Origin: Acrocarpospora catenulata
GTDB taxonomy: Bacteria > Actinomycetota > Actinomycetes > Streptosporangiales > Streptosporangiaceae
Direction: 5' to 3'
Assembly: GCF_018476525.1 (NCBI RefSeq)
Contig: NZ_JAHCST010000011.1
Coordinates: 124,001 to 188,000 of the forward strand
DNA length: 64,000 bases
Each line of letters starts with the position of its first letter. Within the stretch, counting starts at the first letter, position 1. The notes under the pieces were generated by a model that was not told the DNA's origin, did not search any database, and saw only the letters and a list, made by a program, of their open reading frames with translations. Below, one piece after another: positions 7,962-15,405 of the stretch. Made by a program: the position numbers and the translations under genes.

Positions 7962-9305
7962 TCAGCGGACGATGCCCTGGCTGTCCTTGCCGTCGCCGTC
8001 CCAGTCACCGATGACAGGCAGATCGCCGGAGTCGCCGTAGGCCACCGAGTGGGTGGTCTCAGTGGCCGAGGTGACCGGGCTGGTACGCAGGTAGAACCCG
8101 CCGCCCATCCGGACGCCGACGTTGTCCTTGCCATCGCCGTCCCAGTCACCGACGAAGGGCACGGCGTTGGGGTCGCCGTATCGGAAGACGTACTGAGCCT
8201 GGCCGGTGGCGGGGTTGTTGCTGAGGAGGAACTTGCCTGAGGCCGGGTCGTAGGCGCTGACGGTGTCCTTGCCGTCACCGTCCCAGTCACCCGCCAGCGG
8301 GATCATGGGAGCATCGCCATAAGCCACCGACTGAGTGGTCTCGGTAGCCGAGCTGACCGGGCTGGTACGCATGAAGAACACGTTGCCCATCCGGACACCC
8401 ACGTTGTCCTTACCGTCACCGTCCCAGTCGCCCACAAAAGGCACGGCGTTGGGGTCGCCGTACAAGAAGGTGTACTGGGCCTGACCGGAGGCGGGGTTGT
8501 TGCTGATGTAGAAACGGCCCGTGGTGGGGTCGTAGGTGCTGACCGTGTCCTTGCCGTCACCGTCCCAGTCGCCCGTGATGGGCACCATCGGGCTGTTGCC
8601 GTACGCGAAGACCGGCCGGGTAGCGACAGTGGAACTCTGGTTGTCAGACAAATAGAACTCCAGCACCCCCAAATTGCCAGATCCGCCGCAGTTGCGGCTG
8701 GTGACGTTTCTGTAGGTCTGGCTGTTGGCGCTGCCGTACGAGACACCGTTGAACGTGGGCTGGACCCGCTCGGCGCCCGCGTACCCCCAGGACGCCTCCC
8801 CGTTGCCGTTCGAGTCGTAACCGAGCTCGAAGTGGAGGTGCGGATGGTTGTTGGACGTGGGCCCCGTCCGGCCGACCCGCCCGATGAGGGTGCCCTGCTG
8901 AACCGTGGCGCCCACGTTGACGGCCCGGGACTGCAGGTGCAGGTACGTGGTGAACCAGCCGCCACCGTGATTGATCTGAATCACGTTGCCGGCGTTCTCG
9001 TGGTAGTACGACTTGTTGACCGTTCCGGCAGCGGGCGCGACGAGGGTGGCCCCCTCGGTGCCCTGCTGGTCCGGTTCCTTGACCATGTCGAGCGCCGGAG
9101 CGTGCCCCCAGGTGTCCAGCCGCCACTGCTGACCGCAGGGGAAGGGCAGCTGGAGGTTGGGGCCGGCCGCGGCGAGCGCGTCGTACGCCGGAATGTTCAA
9201 CAGCCCGCCCACGAGGCCGGTGAGCGCCGCCGCGGTGACTGTTCTCACCCACCCGGGGTGCCCCGGTCGCCGCTGCCGGGAGCGAAGGGAAACAAGCGAA
9301 CGCAT
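7962..9305 (-). CDS. secreted M23 (LytM-type) endopeptidase with five FG-GAP-like repeats
   Basis: A 447-residue exported protein with an N-terminal signal region (VRTVTAAALTGLVGGLLNIP). The M23 metallopeptidase domain spans about residues 45-200, with zinc-ligand stretches GHAPALD and HPHLHFEL plus AAGTVNKSYYHENAGN and TTYLHLQ, the usual M23 pattern; it should cut peptidoglycan cross-links. Residues 212-447 are the same five 47-residue repeats as in the gene at 6493. I chose the ATG at 9305 because AGGAG is 9 nt upstream; another ATG two codons earlier is too close to it. The gene is 89 nt upstream of its sister and in the same orientation. Confidence 0.88.
   Translation of the reverse strand: MRSLVSLRSRQRRPGHPGWVRTVTAAALTGLVGGLLNIPAYDALAAAGPNLQLPFPCGQQWRLDTWGHAPALDMVKEPDQQGTEGATLVAPAAGTVNKSYYHENAGNVIQINHGGGWFTTYLHLQSRAVNVGATVQQGTLIGRVGRTGPTSNNHPHLHFELGYDSNGNGEASWGYAGAERVQPTFNGVSYGSANSQTYRNVTSRNCGGSGNLGVLEFYLSDNQSSTVATRPVFAYGNSPMVPITGDWDGDGKDTVSTYDPTTGRFYISNNPASGQAQYTFLYGDPNAVPFVGDWDGDGKDNVGVRMGNVFFMRTSPVSSATETTQSVAYGDAPMIPLAGDWDGDGKDTVSAYDPASGKFLLSNNPATGQAQYVFRYGDPNAVPFVGDWDGDGKDNVGVRMGGGFYLRTSPVTSATETTHSVAYGDSGDLPVIGDWDGDGKDSQGIVR
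7965..8672 (-). repeat. copy 2 of 708-bp duplicated repeat domain
   Basis: Second copy of the domain described at 6496-7203. Protein identity is 233 of 236 positions despite silent differences. That pattern fits purifying selection on the protein plus gene conversion better than a very recent copy event. Confidence 0.9.
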
Positions 9306-9401
9306 GATCATGATCTCCTGACGGTCGAGGGTCGTTGCGACCGGCGAGGTCGAGCAAATTCGTGATCTTCCTCGTCGGACGGTCCTCACCGTGACCGGCC
9401 C

Positions 9402-9490
9402 TCTGTCCCGCAGCAAGGAGTTGGGACAACCCAGGGACAACGGGACAAGAAGTTGCCATGACCTGAGCAATCCCATCCGAGTTGGGACAG
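9402..9490. promoter_or_regulatory. clustered GGGACA repeats in divergent promoter region
   Basis: GGGACAA occurs at 9423, 9434 and 9442, GGGACAG at 9484, and the complement TGTCCC at about 9403. All lie between the divergent M23 gene (start 9305) and the XRE-membrane gene (start 9573). Spacing is 11, 8 and 42 nt. Such clusters usually mark a regulator binding array; the neighbouring HTH protein is the obvious candidate. Confidence 0.5.
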
Positions 9491-9572
9491 AGTGCGATAT
9501 CCCAGTGGTGCTGTTGGTTCTGCTGTTAACCCCCGGGACGCCGTACTCGGGGTCGGAAATCGAGGAGCCAGG

Positions 9573-10340
9573 TTGTCAGCGCCGACTGCAGTGGAGGATT
9601 TGGCCACCTATCTACGCCAGTTGAAGGACAAGACCGGCCGTAGTTACGACGCCCTCGCCAAAAGGCTCAACGTCGGCAAATCCACCCTCCACCGCTACTG
9701 CTCCGGAGAGGGCGTGCCGCCGCGCTTCACTCTCCTGGAGCAGTTCGCCAAGGAATGCCAAGCGAGCCAGGCAGAGATCATCGAATTGCACCAGCGGTGG
9801 GTACGGGCGCAGACCGTCCCGCTACCCGAAGCGGAGTTCGGCGCGCAGCAACGCGTCGAGACACCGTTGCCGGACTCCCCTCCGCCGGTCCTACGTAAAA
9901 CACGCACGTGGTGGACACTGGCGGGCCTGACCGCCCTGCTCCTGGCCACGGTCCTGATCTGGCGCCTTGGTCAGGACTTCAGCGCGGACGCGGAAACCGC
10001 GCACCACTGCACCGAGCGCAGCGGGGTCAAGCACGTTGACGCCAGACAAGGTGGCCACGTCTGGACCAGGGACTTCGTGTGCGCCAACCGCCCCGACACA
10101 CCGCTCTACCTCGACGTGGACAGCACGGAGAAAGTAGCGGTCCTGGATACCCCGAAGAGCTGGTTCGTCTGCTGGCGACTCGGGCGCGTCCAGGGTGACG
10201 GAGGAAGGGTCTGGTACTACACCAGGGGAGACCGCGCGGAGCCGGGCAAGGAGCGCTGGGAGGGATGGGGCTTCGTCGGCTCCGAACACGTCGACGCCAC
10301 CATCCACCCCCTACCGAACATGCCGCAATGCGACACGTAG
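9573..10340 (+). CDS. XRE-type HTH protein with single transmembrane segment
   Basis: A 255-residue protein. The N-terminal helix-turn-helix (about 20-50: SYDALAKRLNVGKSTLHRYC) is followed by a linker, one membrane helix (about 114-131: LAGLTALLLATVLIW) and an extracytoplasmic domain of about 120 residues with four cysteines. This one-component membrane regulator layout is common in actinomycetes. TTG at 9573 is preferred because GAGGAG ends 5 nt upstream; the longer frame has no ribosome site. It is divergent from the wall-hydrolase genes and may sense the cell surface to control them. Confidence 0.75.
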   Translation: MSAPTAVEDLATYLRQLKDKTGRSYDALAKRLNVGKSTLHRYCSGEGVPPRFTLLEQFAKECQASQAEIIELHQRWVRAQTVPLPEAEFGAQQRVETPLPDSPPPVLRKTRTWWTLAGLTALLLATVLIWRLGQDFSADAETAHHCTERSGVKHVDARQGGHVWTRDFVCANRPDTPLYLDVDSTEKVAVLDTPKSWFVCWRLGRVQGDGGRVWYYTRGDRAEPGKERWEGWGFVGSEHVDATIHPLPNMPQCDT

Positions 10341-10346
10341 CCGGCC

Positions 10347-11522
10347 TCACCCCCTGCTGGAGGTGGTGATCGTCCCGCCGGTGTCGCCGGCGAGTGCGCG
10401 GCTGATGACCAGGCGCTGGATCTGGTTGGTGCCCTCGAAGATCTGCATGACCTTCGCTTCGCGCATGTAGCGCTCGACCGGGAAGTCGCGGGTGTAGCCG
10501 TATCCGCCGAGGACCTGGACGGCGTCGGTGGTGACCTTCATGGCGTTGTCGGTGGCGACCATCTTGGCGATGGAGGCCTCCCGGCTGAACGGGTGGCCCC
10601 GGTCCTTCAGGCGGGCGGCGTGCAGGGTGGTCGCGCGGGCGGTCTGGACGGCCGCCTCCATGTCGGCGAGGAGGAAGGCGAGGCCCTGGTGCTCGATGAT
10701 CGGCTTCCCGAAGGTCTCCCGCTCCTTCGCGTACGCCACGGCCTGATCGAGCGCGCCTTGGGCCAGCCCGGTGGCGACCGCCGCGATGCCCAGGCGGCCG
10801 GAGTCCAGGCCGGCCAGCGCGATCTTGAGGCCATCGCCCTCCGCGCCGATCCTGCGCCGGGCGGGGACCCGGACGCGGTCCAGCCGGATGGTGGCGGTCG
10901 CCGATCCGGTCAGGCCCATCTTCCGCTCGGGCGGGTCGGCGCTCAGGCCCTCCGCGTCGGCGGGGACCAGGAAGCAGGAGATGCCTTTGCGGTCGTCGGA
11001 GGTCCGCGCCATCACCTGGTAGAAGTCGGCGTGCCCGCCGTGGGTGGTCCAGGCCTTCGCGCCGTCGAGAACGTAGTCGTCCCCGTCCCGTACGGCGCGG
11101 GTCCGCATGGCGGCGGGATCGGAGCCCGCGTGCGCCTCGCTCAGGCAGTACGCGCCGAGCAGGTCGCCGCCGAGCATGCCGGGCAGCCACTCCGCCCGCT
11201 GCTCCGCCGTACCGAACTGGGCGATCCCGAAGCTGGACAGGGCATGCACGCTCACCCCGACGCCGATGCTCGACCAGACCGCCGCGATCTCCTCGAGCAC
11301 CTGCAGATACACCTCGTACGGCTGGCCGCCGCCACCGTACTCCTCGGGATAGGGCAGCCCGAGAACGCCGACCGCGCCGAGGGTCCTGAAGACCTCACGC
11401 GGGAACTCCTCGTCGGCCTCCGCGCGAACGGCCCGGGGCGCGAGCTCCTTGGCGGCGAGGTCCCGGACGAGGTTGATCAGGTCGGCGCTCTCGCTGGTGG
11501 GCATGACACGCGACGCGGGCAT
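10347..11522 (-). CDS. acyl-CoA dehydrogenase
   Basis: A 391-residue FAD enzyme introducing the alpha,beta double bond in an acyl-CoA. Visible motifs are YCLSEAHAGSDPAAMRT (flavin/substrate binding), AWTTHGGHADFY, and the C-terminal IFEGTNQIQ with the Glu that usually acts as catalytic base. The start at 11522 has GGAGG 7 nt upstream. It is divergent from a TetR gene across a palindromic region, so probably repressed by it, and converges with the HTH gene with only 6 nt between stops. Confidence 0.9.
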   Translation of the reverse strand: MPASRVMPTSESADLINLVRDLAAKELAPRAVRAEADEEFPREVFRTLGAVGVLGLPYPEEYGGGGQPYEVYLQVLEEIAAVWSSIGVGVSVHALSSFGIAQFGTAEQRAEWLPGMLGGDLLGAYCLSEAHAGSDPAAMRTRAVRDGDDYVLDGAKAWTTHGGHADFYQVMARTSDDRKGISCFLVPADAEGLSADPPERKMGLTGSATATIRLDRVRVPARRRIGAEGDGLKIALAGLDSGRLGIAAVATGLAQGALDQAVAYAKERETFGKPIIEHQGLAFLLADMEAAVQTARATTLHAARLKDRGHPFSREASIAKMVATDNAMKVTTDAVQVLGGYGYTRDFPVERYMREAKVMQIFEGTNQIQRLVISRALAGDTGGTITTSSRG

Positions 11523-11546
11523 GGGGAATCCTCCGAGAACCAATTC

Positions 11547-11586
11547 GAGTACCACAGTATCGTATCTGGTACTCTGCCATAGAGTA
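11547..11586. promoter_or_regulatory. nested palindromes, TetR operator region
   Basis: GAGTACCA (11547-11554) and TGGTACTC (11567-11574) form a perfect 8-bp inverted repeat with a 12-nt spacer. Overlapping it, TACTCT (11570-11575) and AGAGTA (11581-11586) form a second one. The pair fills the 70 nt between the divergent acyl-CoA dehydrogenase and TetR starts. The left arms share GAGTA, suggesting two related sites for one repressor. Confidence 0.65.
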
Positions 11587-11592
11587 GGCGGC

Positions 11593-12189
11593 ATGCCACT
11601 TCCAGGGAAGGCCCGCGCGCGCCGCGAGGACATGCTGGTTCAGCTCCGGGAGCTGTTCCTGACCGAGGGATTCGCTTCGTTCAACATCGGAGACCTGGCA
11701 GAACGCCTGCGGTGCTCGAGAACCACCCTGTACGCCGTGGCGCCCAGCAAGGAGCAGATCGTGGTCGCAGCCGTACGATCGTTCTTCAAGACCGCGGCCG
11801 AACGTATCGAGGCCCGGGTCGCGGCCTCCGACGACCCGGCCAGCCGACTGGCGATCTACCTGGAGGCCGTGGCATCCGAACTCCAGCCAGCCTCGGCCGT
11901 GTTCTTCGCGGACGTGGCCGCCTTCGGCCCGGCCAACGACGTGTACCAGGAGAACACCCAGTACGCGGCCCGGCGGGTCCAGACGCTGGTGACCGAGGGA
12001 GTGCGGGCCGGAGCGCTGCGCCCGGTGCACGCGTCGTTCGTGGGAGCCGCCGCGGCCGAGGTCATGGGCGCGATCCAGCGCGGGACCATCCAGGCGAGCA
12101 CCGGACTCGACGCCGCGGAAGCGTACCGGCAGCTCGCCGACCTGGTCATGACCAGCCTGAGCGATCAGCAGGAAAGGATGACACCGTGA
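11593..12189 (+). CDS. TetR-family regulator of acyl-CoA genes
   Basis: A 198-residue regulator. The HTH at about residues 28-55 ([20 protein letters not shown]) is followed by a C-terminal ligand domain rich in helices. The ATG at 11593 follows the palindromic operator directly. The stop overlaps the GTG of the CaiB-like gene by 4 nt, so regulator and enzyme are co-expressed. An acyl-CoA ligand is likely from its neighbours. Confidence 0.88.
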   Translation: MPLPGKARARREDMLVQLRELFLTEGFASFNIGDLAERLRCSRTTLYAVAPSKEQIVVAAVRSFFKTAAERIEARVAASDDPASRLAIYLEAVASELQPASAVFFADVAAFGPANDVYQENTQYAARRVQTLVTEGVRAGALRPVHASFVGAAAAEVMGAIQRGTIQASTGLDAAEAYRQLADLVMTSLSDQQERMTP

Positions 12190-13295
12190 GCGCAGAGAAG
12201 GGCGGGCCGCTGGCGGGCCTGCGGGTCCTGGAGCTCGCCGGGCTGGGGCCCGCGCCACACGCGGCCATGGTGCTCGCGGATCTCGGGGCCGACGTGGTCC
12301 GGGTGGATCGGCCGAGGGGACGGGCGCTGGAACTCGGGCAGCCCGGCGACACCGACGCCGTCCTGCGCGGCCGGCGCTCGATCCCCGTGGACCTGAAGGA
12401 CCCGGAAGGGCGGGATCTCGTCCTGGCTCTCGCCGAACGCGCCGACATCATGATCGAGGGCCTGCGGCCCGGCGTGGTGGAGCGGCTCGGCGTCGGGCCG
12501 GAGGAGTGCCTGGCGCGCAACCCCCGGCTGATCTACGGGCGGATCACGGGATGGGGCCAGGACGGGCCGTTCGCCAAAGACGTCGGCCACGACATCAACT
12601 ACATCGGGCTGACCGGCGCGCTGCACGCCATGGGCCGGGCCGGCCAGGCGCCCGCTCCCCCGCTCAACCTCGTCGGCGACTTCGGCGGCGGATCCATGCT
12701 GCTGCTGGTCGGCGTACTGGCCGCACTCTGGGAGCGCTCGCGGTCGGGCCGCGGGCAGGTGGTTGACGCCGCGATGGTGGACGGGACCGCGCTCCTGAGC
12801 CAGATGACCATGGCACTGCGCGGCATGGGAGTCTGGCACGACCATCGGGAGAGCAACCTGCTCGACGGCGGCGCCCCGTTCTACGACACCTACGCATGCG
12901 CCGACCAGCGGTACGTGGCGGTGGGCGCCCTTGAACCCCAGTTCTTCTCGGCACTTCTGAACGGTCTGGGCATCGACCCGAACGACCTCGGGCCACAGCA
13001 CGACCGCGCGGGCTGGCCCGAGATGAGAAAACGCTTCGCCGCCGCGTTCGCGTCCCGTACGCGCGAGGAGTGGGCTGCCCGGTTCGCGGGCACCGACGCG
13101 TGTGTCACACCCGTGCTGACCTACGCCGAGGCGGCCGACCATCCCCATCTGGCGGCACGGGCCACCTACGTGGAGGTGGACGGGGTGGTCCAGGCGGCAC
13201 CCGCGCCGAGATTCTCCAGAACCCCAAACGCGCCACCTGAACCGGTCGACGGCCGAGCGCTCACCGCGGCGGAGGTTCTCGCGCAGTGGCCGTAG
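12186..13295 (+). CDS. class III CoA-transferase / alpha-methylacyl-CoA racemase
   Basis: A 369-residue CaiB/BaiF-family enzyme. The residues known as catalytic in alpha-methylacyl-CoA racemase are in place: His in GHDINYIG, Asp in [10 protein letters not shown] and Glu in VGALEPQFF. Together they favour racemase over transferase activity. It would convert (R)- to (S)-2-methylacyl-CoA so branched acyl chains can enter beta-oxidation, which fits the acyl-CoA dehydrogenase next door. The GTG start at 12186 overlaps the TetR stop. Confidence 0.88.
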   Translation: MSAEKGGPLAGLRVLELAGLGPAPHAAMVLADLGADVVRVDRPRGRALELGQPGDTDAVLRGRRSIPVDLKDPEGRDLVLALAERADIMIEGLRPGVVERLGVGPEECLARNPRLIYGRITGWGQDGPFAKDVGHDINYIGLTGALHAMGRAGQAPAPPLNLVGDFGGGSMLLLVGVLAALWERSRSGRGQVVDAAMVDGTALLSQMTMALRGMGVWHDHRESNLLDGGAPFYDTYACADQRYVAVGALEPQFFSALLNGLGIDPNDLGPQHDRAGWPEMRKRFAAAFASRTREEWAARFAGTDACVTPVLTYAEAADHPHLAARATYVEVDGVVQAAPAPRFSRTPNAPPEPVDGRALTAAEVLAQWP

Positions 13296-13358
13296 CCGGT
13301 GCACTGAACGCCCCCGCCGGGTAGCAGGATGTCACCCGGGCGGCCCCCTGCAGCCCCG

Positions 13359-13385
13359 TCACCCCGCATACGCGCGGAGGGCGGG
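13359..13385 (-). pseudogene. 27-nt 3' end of an LLM-type gene
   Basis: On the minus strand this reads PALRAYAG then stop, matching the end of the LLM gene at 44127 (TTLREYAG then stop) at 23 of 27 bases. The match is cut immediately before the tRNA-derived attachment copy at 13399. It looks like a chromosomal scrap left at the element boundary. Confidence 0.4.
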
Positions 13386-13398
13386 TCCTCGGACCTTC

Positions 13399-13439
13399 AA
13401 TCCGTAGGTTCAGGGTTCGAATCCCTGGCGCCCCACCAC
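13399..13439 (+). repeat. attachment site copy 1: tRNA-Lys 3' half
   Basis: The sequence is the 3' half of a tRNA-Lys: the anticodon-stem 3' strand TCCGT, variable loop AGGTT, T-arm CAGGGTTCGAATCCCTG, acceptor strand GCGCCCC, discriminator A and CCA. The 5' half is missing; the expected GGGGCGC acceptor strand is absent around 13363. It is the same as copy 2 at 27324-27364, and the integrase gene starts 190 nt to the right, which marks it as the left end of an integrated element. Confidence 0.8.
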
Positions 13440-13507
13440 ATCGTCACAGGTAGGCGCCCGAAAGCTGATCCGCCGATCAGGATTCCGGGCGAGTCGGCCT
13501 TGATCAT

Positions 13508-13525
13508 GTTCCCCCCACGTTCCCC
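13508..13525. promoter_or_regulatory. GTTCCCC direct repeats, possible integrase arm sites
   Basis: GTTCCCC at 13508 and 13519, exactly 11 bp apart, lie between attachment copy 1 and the integrase gene. Copies 2 and 3 are flanked by GTTGCTC pairs with the same 11-bp period. One helical turn spacing suits arm-type binding by a tyrosine integrase. Confidence 0.5.
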
Positions 13526-13625
13526 CGCTCAAACCCTCGTCTGGACTTGACCAGGTTGGCGAGTCATGTCGTTCCAGCCTGCGGGTCATCCCGCCATCAT
13601 GCGACACCACGACAAGGGGGCTCGC

Positions 13626-15029
13626 GTGGCACGAATCGTCGAGCGGACCGCGAAGAACGGAGCGAAATCCTGGCTCGTCAAGTGGCGGATCGGCGGTGGA
13701 AGACACGGCCGGGAAGACTTCGAGACCTGCTACACCAAGGAGATCGCCCAGACCTTCGCGGCACTGGTCGGACACAACGGTGAGAACCGGCCGGAAGGCT
13801 ACCCCAAGGGCTGTCACGGCCTTCAACAGACCGGTCCCACCGGTCCCGATGCGGGTATGCCGACGTTCGAGCAGTACGCGCGGACGAACTACGCCATCCG
13901 CACTGCGGCGTCGCCGACTCAGCGATATGACTACCTGGCCGAGGCCGAGCGGCACATCTTCCCGTTCTTCGGTCACCTCCCGCTCAACGAGGTGACCCGG
14001 CGAGTCCTTCGCGAGTGGGCCGAATGGATGCTCGCCAAACCCTCAGCGCGCAACGAGCACCAACCAGGCAAGCCGCTCTCACCCGAGCGGGCCGCCCGCC
14101 GATGGGCCCACGCCAACGGCATCATGGTCAAGAAAACCGGCCGCGTGTCCCCGGAAGTGCTACAACGCTGGCGCGCCGCGGGCTCACCCCTTCAGCAGGA
14201 ACGAGCCGCCGGAACGCTGTCTCCGGGGACGGTCGCCAAGATCTACCGGGGCTCCATCAAGCCCGTCTTCCGCGCCGCCATGCGGGAAGGCGAGGACGGC
14301 GAACCGCCCCTGCTGTTCTCCACCCCGTGTGACGGCTTTCACCTCCCTGCCGCACCGGTAGCGGCGCGAGCCGTACTCTTCGGACCCGAGGTGGAGATCT
14401 ATCTCCGGGCCGTCTACGACACCGACCCGGCCACCGCGCTGTTCATCGTGACCGAGATGGCCACTGGCCTTCGCTGGGGCGAACTCGCCGGGCTGCACGT
14501 GTCCGGCCTCGATCCGACCGCCGGGGTCATCCAGGTCGTTCAGGCGTACGCGCTGCTGCTGAACGAGAAGACCGGCCGTAAGGAATGGCAGCTCAAGCCG
14601 TACCCGAAGGGCAAGAAACGCCGCCAGGTCCCGATCAGCACCCAACTCGCCGCCCTGCTGATCCAGCACGCGCAGGGGAAGAAGCCCGACGAGCCGCTCT
14701 TCCAGGGGATAAGGGGCTGCTACATCGACTATGGCAATCAGCGCAATACCATCTTGCAGCCCGCCCTCACCCTCGCCCGCCAACGCGGCCTGTCCAAACA
14801 CATCACGCCACATGCCCTACGGCACACGATGATCACAATGCTCCGGGACGGCAGCGTCGCGCCCGGCGTCATGCAACTGGTCGCCGGCCACGAGTCCTAC
14901 CAAACGACAGCCGGATACGCCGGATCAGAGACACCAGCCCAGCGGAGCCTCATCCTCAACTCCGTCCAGCCCGTCGTAGACGCAGCCGAAGCCGTGTTCG
15001 ACATCCCTCCAGACAATGGCCACTTGTAA
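13626..15029 (+). CDS. tyrosine site-specific recombinase (integrase)
   Basis: A 467-residue phage-type integrase. The catalytic set is visible: Arg in TGLRWGELAG (about 282), HALRHTMI (about 395), GHESY (about 420) and the nucleophile Tyr in TAGYAG (about 430). The N-terminal part holds an AP2-like arm-binding region and a core-binding domain (TFEQYARTNY, LNEVTRRVLREW). GTG at 13626 is preferred because AAGGGGG lies 5 nt upstream; the frame is open from 13566. It sits beside a tRNA-Lys 3'-half repeat and should catalyse integration and excision of element A. Confidence 0.92.
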   Translation: MARIVERTAKNGAKSWLVKWRIGGGRHGREDFETCYTKEIAQTFAALVGHNGENRPEGYPKGCHGLQQTGPTGPDAGMPTFEQYARTNYAIRTAASPTQRYDYLAEAERHIFPFFGHLPLNEVTRRVLREWAEWMLAKPSARNEHQPGKPLSPERAARRWAHANGIMVKKTGRVSPEVLQRWRAAGSPLQQERAAGTLSPGTVAKIYRGSIKPVFRAAMREGEDGEPPLLFSTPCDGFHLPAAPVAARAVLFGPEVEIYLRAVYDTDPATALFIVTEMATGLRWGELAGLHVSGLDPTAGVIQVVQAYALLLNEKTGRKEWQLKPYPKGKKRRQVPISTQLAALLIQHAQGKKPDEPLFQGIRGCYIDYGNQRNTILQPALTLARQRGLSKHITPHALRHTMITMLRDGSVAPGVMQLVAGHESYQTTAGYAGSETPAQRSLILNSVQPVVDAAEAVFDIPPDNGHL

Positions 15030-15405
15030 GCCTGCTCCCCGTCAGCATCGACCGCAAATTGTCGATAGCCGCAAGCGCCGTCCTCGGGATTGTGTCAGGG
15101 CATTCACCCTCAGCGAAGCGGTAGACGCCCGTATCCGACTAACACCTGCCACAGCCAGAAAGAAATCCAGAAAATCGAACTCTTGGCCGATATGTCGGAG
15201 AGCCCACAACAAAACAGCAGAGTATCGATACCCCACATCCCGCACACCAGAACACGAATATGTTTCACTCGATTTTCGGTGAACCGAATTGGCCATTAAT
15301 TCACATTGGCAAGAACACCGACAGCAATTGACACATGTCAAGCTGTGTCTGTATTTTCGGTGAGTAAATCGGGGCACAAGTAGGCTTTCTACCGGAAAGC
15401 GAAGC
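15030..15405. other. AT-rich intergenic region with promoter for methyltransferase
   Basis: This 376-nt gap is much richer in A+T than its surroundings and holds no gene. TTCGGT/ACCGAA (15275-15288) is an inverted repeat, and TTTTCGGTGA occurs twice (15273 and 15353). A promoter is visible in the last 80 nt. The composition suggests acquired DNA. Confidence 0.5.
15328..15357 (+). promoter_or_regulatory. promoter with palindromic -35 region
   Basis: TTGACA (15328-15333), an 18-nt spacer and TATTTT (15352-15357) make a sigma-70-like promoter about 50 nt before the methyltransferase ATG at 15406. The -35 box is part of the inverted repeat TTGACACATGTCAA (15328-15341), so a dimeric repressor binding there would block transcription. 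Confidence 0.5.

Noticed and set aside
6493-8672. CRISPR-like array in the repeated GDWDGDGKD region
   Set aside because: Repeats are 141 bp apart within coding frames and encode a protein motif; there are no spacers.
10027-11190. 387-codon minus frame
   Set aside because: Shadow of the acyl-CoA dehydrogenase, Arg-rich with no motif.
13363-13438. complete tRNA-Lys gene at attachment copy 1
   Set aside because: The 3' half is good, but the 5' acceptor strand GGGGCGC and a D-arm are missing, and the anticodon loop has two changes (CCTTCAA), so no functional tRNA is present.
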